A stretch of DNA of 64,000 nucleotides from Patella vulgata. Its lineage: Eukaryota > Mollusca > Gastropoda > Patellidae. The stretch lies in NCBI RefSeq assembly GCF_932274485.2, contig NC_065887.2:14046001-14110000 (forward strand). Direction: 5' to 3'. Within the stretch, counting starts at the first letter, position 1, and every line of letters begins with the position of its first letter. Positions 51,901 through 62,943 of the stretch are shown one piece after another. The notes below the pieces were generated by a model that was not told the DNA's origin, made no database searches, and worked only from the letters and a program-made list of their open reading frames with translations. Both the position numbers and the translations under genes were made by a program.

Positions 51901-54900
51901 GAACCATTACAGAGAGTGAAAGAAATGGGGTTTAATGTCCACTCGATGCAAACTAGGTCATTTTGGGACTAACATATCGTTTAATTTTATTTCAATAATT
52001 TGCATGCGCATAGGGTTCTTTAGCAGTGGGCAGAAACTGGAGGACCCAGAGAAAACCCACGCACACCTGGGAATCGAAACCATGCCAGCTGACTCAATGA
52101 CAGACCTTTTGATACAACACACATGCGTTAACCATTCAGCCATCCAACAAATAGATTGGAGACACAGTAGGTCAGAGACTAGGGCAGTGTTTCATTGTAG
52201 TTTAGTTAAAATAAGGCTAAGAATTTTGAGTAAATTCTTAACTTATGTCTGAAAATGCTTTGTAAAACCGGGGCCAGGAGGTCCATGTTTTAATCCCAGG
52301 GATGTGACCATTGCAATAACAGGCACCAGAGGAATTGTGGTTGATAAAAAAGCCTGTATTTGTGTCTGACAGGGTTGATTTTAAACTATAATATATTCAC
52401 CTGGTCTCTCGTGATTTCGCTTCACTTTCATCATTTTTACTCTGAGTCTGACTATCTTTGGTGTCCTTGGGTTTACAAGCTGTATAGACCTGCTTAACAG
52501 CAGTAGCACAGTCACTGTTAGTGTTAGCTATACTGTCTAATAATCGTGATATAAAATGGAGTCCATCGCCTATACATGATGTCACAGGTTCACGGTTTTT
52601 CACAGAGATAGGAGTATAGGAGTTTGGTTTTCCTGACAGCTTCGAATGTAGTTTTATTAACAGACTTATCATACTCTCCTCCATTTTAAAAGACACTGAT
52701 TGTCCGTGTGATTGTTCCGTAGGTACTGTGTGACTTTCGTATTTTGGTTTGGCACCAGAAGAGTGAGAGGAACTTGTAAAAGAAGAACTGCTGACACTTC
52801 CAGGTTTTGATATCATGGTAATTATCGGTTTCTGTCCAACTTTTGCCGATGTCATAGGACCAGCACTATCTGTAAGATATTAATATGATAAACGGATATT
52901 AGATGTGTCATATCAACAAAATCAACAAATTATATGTATCATAACAACAAATTAGATGTATTTTAACAACAAATTAGATGTATCAAAACAACAAATTAGA
53001 TGTATCATATAAACAAGTTAACATACCAACAACTACATTACTTGTCGCTAGATCAAACATTTCCACTAAACTATTTGAGTCCATATCAACATTCATAGTA
53101 CACGATTCTTCTGTCTCTATATCACTTGTGTTATCAGTATGTATTATAACCTCGTCTATTACTTCACAAACATTATGACGGATATCAGAATTAGAGAACC
53201 AGTCTTTTAACTGACAATCTGACACGGTACCAGCTCCAACTCTGGTCTGAAACGAAATAAATTGGGCTTAAACGTCCGACTTTTCTGCTCCATAGTGGTT
53301 AATGAAGCTCTTGTATGAAATAGTTTCATTGACAAACTATTCAGGATGTTATGTAAAATTTAATTACTGTTTCTTACTGAGTGACTTTTCATTACTCTAG
53401 TCTTTATCAAGCAATGATGATAATAAAACATAACCGGACATTATATACACGTGAATAACAAAAACAGAAATGATATGAAATGAAATGGGGTTCATAATCC
53501 TTTCAAGACAAATAGGTCATTTTGGGATGAACATATGGTTCAATTTTATTTCAAAAATTTAGTTGTGCGTAGGGATCTTTAACCTTTAACAATGGGAAGA
53601 AACTGGAGAACCAGGAGGAAACCCATTGATGAACAATCAGAGACATGGCACTCTTTACATAGAGGGGGGGGGGGGAACCTAAGCATTTAGTTGTCCTGCA
53701 AGGTAAATTTAGTGGCATGTCTGCACTGTATAGCTATTCTTACACTTATGTTATTACAGTAAAAGCTACAATAAATCATACAAACTATATGTAAAATATA
53801 TATTTTCACCTTTCTAACTGTAGATTTTCTTGGTGCAAAATGAAAAGCCATGGATAGTAGATGAATACAATGATATAGAATACTGTCTGGTAGATTGGTT
53901 TCACATTTAACAGCCTTAAATATAGTCAAACATTACAAATTAAAATTTAATCTCAATAACCTGACCTGTTATAGGTGCTAACTGTAGAATATTATATAAC
54001 TATTGTTGTATTGGTAGAGCAATGTGTGACAATTACTTATAGGAGTTGCATGAAACCAGAAGTAGCATAACTCTGATACTGTAAGTAAGTAGTAGAGCAA
54101 CATCAGGTCAGGCAGCTCGAGCTTTTAATTTAAGCTTTTAGACAACCCAGTATGGCCATCAATACCAAACAGAGCAAAAAACAGTCCCAAATATATATAT
54201 GTATGTCTGCAAATATGTAATTCAAATCAAAATCCATCTTAGATCAGATATCTAAACTATGGTTCTCAAAACAGATCTGCATGACTTATTTTTATCTTTA
54301 GAAAATATTGTCCTTGATTTAGGAATGAATGTGTAAGAACTAGGCACACTTTCCTTGTCAGCCCCAAAGGCTTGAAAAATTGCGGAGCTTCTGTTCAGCA
54401 TACACCAGGATTGAAACCTGATATGAAATGAAAGGGGGTTTAAAATTATACATTTCTACACCAAATGGACTAATGAGAGAATTTTGCCCGAACAGCAGTG
54501 CTCCGGACTACCCTTATATCGAATTCAAACTGGCAAGGGTTCTTTTACGTGCACACCAATATGTACACTTGACCTCTGTGTTTTGTCCCTTCCGAACGAA
54601 TAGACACGTACTGTACTTTCCATGCACTCTATCCTGCAACACAAGGGGAAACTGCGACAGAAAATCCCAAGGAACATTTTCTGCCAACAACAGAAGCGAA
54701 CCAGAGACCTGCTAGTTAGTGAGCCAGATTACAGTCACTGTGGCTCCCGTACAGTATACAGAAACCCACTATGTGATAAATAACATACCTTATACAAGAC
54801 TATATATAGAAATGCATGCATGGTTTTACAGTTTAATATCTTAAATAATCCTTTATAACTATGATGTATATCTGCAGGCATTCTATATGGTGGCCATGGT

Positions 54901-57900
54901 GATCCTTTCTCTTTATAATTACAATTCTTCTTTATACTAAAATACAGTTAGACACTTGATTAATACATAGCTAGCTGAGATTGACACTTTATACCGAAAT
55001 AAAGTTAGACGCTTGATTAATATATAGCTAGCTGGGATTGACACTTTATACCGAAATATAGTTAGACTCTTGATTATTATATAGCTAGCTGGGATTGACA
55101 CTTTATACCGAAATATAGTTAGACTCTTGATTAATATATAGCTAGCTGGGATTGACACTTTATAACGAAATATAGTTAGACGCTTGATTAACTAGCTGGG
55201 ATTGACATTTTATACTGAAATATAGTTAGACTCCTGATTTATGGCTAGCTGGGGCTGATTAATACATAGCTAGCTGAGATTGACACTTTATACTGAAATA
55301 TAGTTAGACTCCAGGGGCCAGTTTCACGAAATTTTAACTAAGATAAAATCGAAAATTTTAGTAATTTGATTGGATAATATTAGATTGATTTTAGTGCTTA
55401 GCCACTCAAAATTGAACTATCTACTAAAATTTGGATTTTATCTTTAGTCAAGATTTCAAGAAACAGGGCTCAGATTTATGGCTAGCTGGGGCTGATTAAT
55501 ACATAGCTAGATGGGAATGACACTTTATACTAAAATATAGATGGACTTTGATTTATGACTAGCTAGATTTGACACAGAAATACAGTTAGATAATTGAATT
55601 ATAGCTAGCTAGCTGGGTTTGACATTTTATACTAAAATATAGTTAGACAATTGGCTTATACATAGCTAACTGGGTTGAACACTTTATACTGAAATATAGT
55701 TAAATACTTAATTCAAACAAAGCTATTGGGTTTGGCGCGATTTATAAGAAAATAAAATGAAAAAGGGTTTAACATCCTACTTTTCTGCAACAAGAGGTAA
55801 AGGGATGATGGGCATTAAATTCAATCCACAATAATGATGGAAATGAAATGAGGTTTATTAACATCCTACTGTTCACAATGGAAACTGTTTGGTCAAAATA
55901 CATATATACCCGTTGAACAGGAGTCTAGCTTTAAGTCATAAATACTTACTGTTGTGTGTATCTATCTAAAGCTGATTGTACATCCTTTTTATATACAGCT
56001 CTTTGTACAACTTTAACTGGATCATATTCAGTCTCCCACAGAAAACCTGTAAAATGTTAATATGGCAGTAAATAATTTACAGGAAGTAACGAAGGGATAC
56101 ACCACACAAAATAACAAGCTGTGGAAAATATATGGTAGGATTTATTCTATAACTAGCAGGATACCCGATTTCGCTCGGGGATCATAACTCCGAAACCGGA
56201 AGTGGTAGACTAACGCCACCTGGCCTATGTTACTCCCTGGTCCGAGCTACCCCTATACCCCAAATTTCAGACTCGGGGCAGACCTAGTGTAGCCGCCAAC
56301 CCCGAACAGACCGGCTTCGCTTGGGGGTCATAACTCCGAAACCAGAAGAGGTAGACTAACGCCACCTGGCCTATGCTACTCCCCGGTCCGAGCTACCCCT
56401 ATACCCCAAATTTCAGACTCGGGGCAGATGTAGCCGCCAACCCCGAACAGACAGACTTCGCTCGGGGGTCATAACTCCGAAACCGGAAGTGGTAGACTAA
56501 CGCCACCTGGCCTATGTTACTCCCTGGTTGGAGCTACCCCTATACCCCAAATTTCAGATTCGGGGCAGACCTAGTGTAGCCGCCAACCCCGAACAGACGG
56601 GCTTCGCTCGGGGGTCATAACTCCGAAACCGGAAGTGGTAGACTAACGCCACCTGGCCTATGTTACTCCCCGTTCCGAGCTACCCCTATACCCCAAATTT
56701 CAGAGTCGGGGCAGACCTAGTGTAGCTGCCAACCCCGAACAGACAGACAGACAGACAGACAGAAAGACAGACAGACAAACGACAGTCACAAATATATATA
56801 TAGAAAAGGGAAGATACACCCTATAACAAGCAAAAATAAACAGGAAAAACAAATAGACAAAACTCTGACATTGTAAGTGATCAGAAGTGATTAGATCCAT
56901 AGAAAGTTACACTGTTTGTTTACAATTAGCTCCTCTTGAGAACAGACACAAAATCTCGTTGACCAACATTTTCATTCTTAAATTAAACTATTTTAGAAGG
57001 AAACACTAAATCTACTTTAAGAATTTTAAGATGTATATCTAATGCTCAAATAAAGTGAGAAACTTTTTAGGGGGGTCTTTTTGTGTATAAAAAATGTAAA
57101 AGGGATCAGAACCTCATAACTAATTTTTGAATATGGTGACCATTCAGGCCAGAGATCTATTCTCAAAGTAGAATGGAATAGACCTAGGGTCCAGCAATTA
57201 GCATTAATTATTTTGATCCATATAGGTGAGTATAATTTATATGGGTATAATAATATATATAGGTAAGTATAACACAGACTTCACTCCATTTGTAAATATA
57301 AGAATAACTAATCTGAACTATGATTAAAAACTTTATTTGTTTTTTATTCTTGCAAGTTATACTCATAATGTACATTGTAGATTATTTCAATATTTCGTAA
57401 AATCGATGCTGCAAGATATGTTTTGGACATTGACAGATTAACTGGAAGATTTGCTGTCAAAAAAGCAAGGTGGATTTGTTTGATGTGGTGGTTTTGATGT
57501 GTGGTGAAAGTTCATATTGAATATTCATAATGACAGCCCACAAAATCTTATGAAAGACATACTCAAATTGTATATTTGACCAGGATTTTTTGAAAATGTT
57601 TTGTAGGTTCACCCAACCCCCTATTTGAAAATCAAGAGTGCTACCAGTGTGGTAAGCAATTTACCTTTAGGTACATATGTTCCTTGTTGCATTCCTCCAC
57701 CAGCTTCAAAATTTGGTGCCTTAAAATCTGCTATCTGTAAAATGGTAAATGCAAATGATTAATTAATGAATATAAAGCACATAAAAAAAACAATGTATAT
57801 AGATCGCTTTACGTTTAATGGTTCTAACACACAATTTGTATCCTAAATATTAAAGAGAGAGAGAGAGAGAGAGAGAGAGAAATGGGGTTTAACATCCACT

Positions 57901-60900
57901 CGACATAAACTAGGTCATTTTGGGACTAACATATGGTTCAATTTTATTTCAATAATTCGCTTGCACATAGGGGTCTTTAGCAGTGGGAGGAAACCGGGGG
58001 ACCTGGAGAAAACCCACGAGGTTGGACAGGCGACCCTACTCCTTGTCACGTACAACCGGGGATTCGAAACCATGCCAGTTGACTCAATAACAGACTTTAT
58101 GGTACAGCGCGCACGTGCTTACCATTCAGACATATCAATCAGAACTTGGGTTATATAACAACTTTTCCAGATCCTAGTGTAGTGAAGACAAGTAAAACGA
58201 AATTTTGAACTATAAAACAACGAAACGAAATAGGATCTGTGTTTTAATCAGATTGGTGAGCAATTGACATGTAATCAAGTTATGTCTCAAATAGATAATA
58301 ACCTGTTTCAAAATAGGTTCAAACAGTTCTTTGTTTCTGCTAGAATTTCCTGATTTTTCTGGCATAAGGTCCAGCAACTGACTATGTTGCTGATCACTCA
58401 TACACAACAAAGCCACCATTTCTTCTCTTATCAATGCTTGTTCTGTAATACCTATAAAGAAAGACAACAGGATGGATTGAATACCAATACTGTCTGAATT
58501 CCATGTACACACCGGTCACAGTTGAATAACAGGAGCATGTTCTTTCACAAACTGACACATGGATCTCTAACAGGAATATTAGTACAAAATGGATCAGTTC
58601 TGTGCAGTATTTACAATGAATTGAATATTTCGCAACATTGATCATCCTCTGTTCAGCTGATGATTATAATCAAGTGTTGGGTAATATAGATTGATGGGCC
58701 TCGTTTTTTTTTTATCTGATTTAAACATACATTATGCAAGAGCTAAATCTGTATATTGCAAATCTTTCTTTAGGCCTGAAATGTTATCTAAATTATTAAT
58801 TAGACATAAATTAAGTTATCCAGACCATTATCAACTCTCGTTGTAATCGCTAACCTGCGATATTTACTGGATTTGAATCTGATTTGCTGCTCAACACTCA
58901 TTGATGACTTAATCCAAAATGATTTAATCCAAAAATGGATAATCGAGACTGTTTTTTATTGTAACGACTTTAGTAATGATGATCGAGGCTAGGCATAAAA
59001 TTCAAAAGCTAACTTCTCGGTTCAGAGTGGTTCAAATTGACTGACATTTTCAGCAAATTCCCTTCACATTATCTAGTTTTAACTGTTATAGTGAGAACTG
59101 CAAGCTCTTTATCTTATCTCCCATAAAGCCCCTTTATTTGAACACCACAAGATTATCTACCCTGGATATTTTGGTTATTAAAGGGTTAATCAAATGTATC
59201 TTTAATACAGTAGTTTACCTAAATAAGTTCTGATACTAAGAAGAGCTGTAAAGTAAGCAAGAACACCTTCCACCATAGCTACTTGTTGATCAGCAGTCAG
59301 TTTAATGTTATTTATATCGGTTGTTGATGAGAATGATAACCAATCTAATACATTAAATCTAGAAAAACAATTTACAATGATAAGTAAATACCAATGATCC
59401 CAACACGAGAGAGTCTGATTTAAAGACCCTGAACACAAACTAGGTAATTTTGGGACTAACATACTGACAATTTTTAAGGTTTAATGTCTACTGAACACAA
59501 ACTATGTCATTTCGGGACTAACATATGATACAATTTTGTTTCAACAGTTTGCTTGCAAGAAAGGTGATGCAGACGACCCTACGAATATGTACTCCTGTGG
59601 TATATAGGACAGGGTATTGGGATACAGGACATGGTATTGGGATAAAGGACATGGTATTGGTAGACTCTTCTGGGTATTGGTATACAGGACTAGGAATTGG
59701 TATGCAGGGCTGGGTATTGGTATGTAGGGCTGGGTATTGGTATACAGGGCTGCGTATTGGTATAAGGGGCTGTGTATTTGTATACAGAGCTGTGTATTGG
59801 TATACAGAGCTGTTTTGGTATACACAGCTGTGTATTGATATACAGGGCTTGGTATTGGCATAAAGAGCTGTGTATTGGTATTCATAGCTGTGTATTGTTG
59901 TACAGGGCTGTGTATTGGTATAAAGGGCTGTGTATTGGAATACAGGGCTTTCTACTGGTATAAAGGACTGTGTATTGTCATACAGAGCTGTGTAATATGG
60001 TTTAGGTGTTATACCAATTTAGAATACAATTGACTGATATAAACAGAACTCATCCAGAGAGAACATAGAATGTCTGTTAGATTACAATTGTCGTGTATAA
60101 ATCAGAAAAAATAAATGAAAATGAAATTGTTGATTCAATTAGATTGACAAAGCACAGACATACCTTTCTAAAACAGTCCTCACAAAATAATCTGGATCTA
60201 ATTTCGAGGCACAGACCTGTTTCACAAAAAAACAGATTATATCACATAAATAATCAATTGTTGTTCTCCAAGTCAGGACAGGGTGAGGGATTTGGTAAAT
60301 AAGTAATGTTATATCACAATAAGGAGAGTGATTCTATTCATTCATAAGGCTTATGGTTTGGATTTTATGCCAGGATTGCATCCTCTGGAGTGATTTTCAG
60401 CTGTAAAGTCTGTGGAACTATACTTCTCAACTGAGATTCGGGCGTTTTAAAAAAAATAATTAATGTACAATCTAACAATCTCCATTCCGCTTGCTCTTTA
60501 TTAAATTACGACTGTCAAGGCTTTATTTATTAAATTATGACTGTCTAGGCTTCATTTATTAAATTATGACTGTCAAGGCTTCATTTATTAAATTATGACT
60601 GTCAAGGCTTTATTTATTAAATTACGACTGTCAAGGCTTCATTTATTAAATTATGACTGTCAAGGCTTCATTTATTAAATTATGACTGTCTAGGCTTCAT
60701 TTATTAAATTATGACTGTCAAGGCTTCATTTATTAAATTATGACTGTCAAGGCTTTATTTATTAAATTACGATTGTCAAGGCTTCATTTGTGTGCAAAAT
60801 AAAAAGTACACTGGTGGACCTTCGCCTTTTGTCTACATGCTTTTACTTGCCAGGCCCTCTGTCCTCTAGCAGTTTTAAGGGGAAATGAGACTGGAAAATC

Positions 60901-62905
60901 TTAAGAAAAAATCTGGGTCAGCACTTGGATCGAACTCGGGAGCTTAGTATTGTAATCAGTTCACTTACTTGTGTAAGATGTAAATCTGCGTCAGACATAG
61001 AATAGCAGAAGTGACACTGAACGTAGGTCATGGCCTGTCCACGTATCTGAATACCATTTCTAACCCACATACCAGCAAATATCTGTGACATACACACCTA
61101 AAATACACAATCATTTCATTAACAATATCTGTGACATACACACCAAATATACACATTCATTTCATTAACAATTTAAAATCTGTTGAGGGATCTGCAAATT
61201 TGTTTGCTACCAGTCCTGTTGTTTTTTAAATAGTATGATCCTTGCACTAAAACATGTTAAGAATTTTATTTTTGTGTGATACAGCAGAGATAGCCAAACA
61301 GTGCAACATATTAAATTAATGCATATTAATGAATTCATACTAATTCAGTGAAACAGATGTTGTCACATACAACATATATAGTAGCAGGGTCAGGAAATCA
61401 GTTAAACGATTGCATGGATTTTAAGAGAGAGAGAAATGGGGTTTAACGTCCACTCGACACAAACTAGGTCATTTCGGGACTAACACATGGTTCAATTTTA
61501 TTTCAATAATTTGCTGGCGCGTAGGGGTCTTTAGCAGTGGGAGGAAACCGAAGGACCCGGAGAAAACACACAAGGTTGGACAGGCGACCCTACTCCTTGT
61601 CACGTACAACTGGGGATTCGAAACCACGCCAGTTGACTCAATGACAGGCCTCATGATACAGCGCGCACATGCTAACCATTCGGCTATCCAACCCCCCATG
61701 CATGGATTTTAAAGATACAAGTTTGATTAAATGCTCCCCAGAAAAACTTTTAGAAATTTGGTTTTACTTGGCACAATCTTAATCACTTTAATTCAACTAT
61801 CCTGATATTGTATAAGACTGGATCAAATTTATGCATACCTAATCAATGGGAATATAAAAACATCTATGCCTTTTGGCGAAGTGGAGGGAGAGTGACTAAA
61901 AAAGAGAAGTATGGATCTACTCCAGAATTACAAACCTGGGTTTGAAGAACGTGAACTAAGATTTTCTTCAGCATGTCTTCATCTGGTAAAATGACGGCCA
62001 GTTCTATTCCCTGATATTGCACAGCCTGCATCATAAATGTTGCTAGGTAACGATGTAATGGAAGGTGAAAGGTCAACTGGTTTGGATTTGGCTGAAAGAT
62101 ACAAACCAAAATTAAAGATACTTTAGTGGTGTTTCCATAAATCTATTTTAGAATACAAATATCAAACCCAGCATAATGGATCTGTGTTTTTAAATTTATA
62201 ATATCAATTTGTTATTCAATCTCTTCTATTATAACATATAGTTACCTTCGAATTTTCTGTAATATTAATGGCATCAAACCAATCTTGTAGAGCTGTCTGA
62301 CATGCCGCTATCATTCGTAAAGTTAAGGAAGATGTTTCCTGTATCAGAATGAAACATTAAAATAATAAACATACATTATGCAAGATTTAAATCTGCCAAT
62401 TGCAGGTCTTTCGTTAGGCCTGAAATGTTATCTAAATTATCAATTAGACATTATTTAATTATAACTTATCCAGACCATAATCAAATCTTGATGCCATCGC
62501 TATTAGCCGTTGATATTTAGCAGATTGGAATACATTTTTCAAAAAATAACTAAACGTAAAAATGGATAATCGAGAATTTGTTTTTTATCGTGCATACTTT
62601 AGTAATGATGATCAAGGCTAGCCTAAAATTCCGAAACTAATGTCTCGGTTCAGAGTGGAGAAATTTTCAACATATTGTGCCACTAAAAAGAGGAAACCAA
62701 GCTGAAAAAGCTTGAGGGAACTTTCTCAGCCAACAGGGATATAGAACCTATTGAGCCAGTGCAATACTCACTCGGCCTCTGTGGCTTCATATATATTACA
62801 AAGCTAGACTATTATATATTGAAATCAAATTAACTAACTAGTTGGTAATGACAGCTTCTAACTGGGGCCATGTTTCTTGTCATATTCTCTCAGATATAGT
62901 ATGAT

Positions 62906-62943
<38 letters not shown>

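Noticed and set aside
59525-59963. Overlapping open frames of 60-114 codons on both strands
   Set aside because: They are translations of the 20-bp minisatellite; the same residues recur in all frames.
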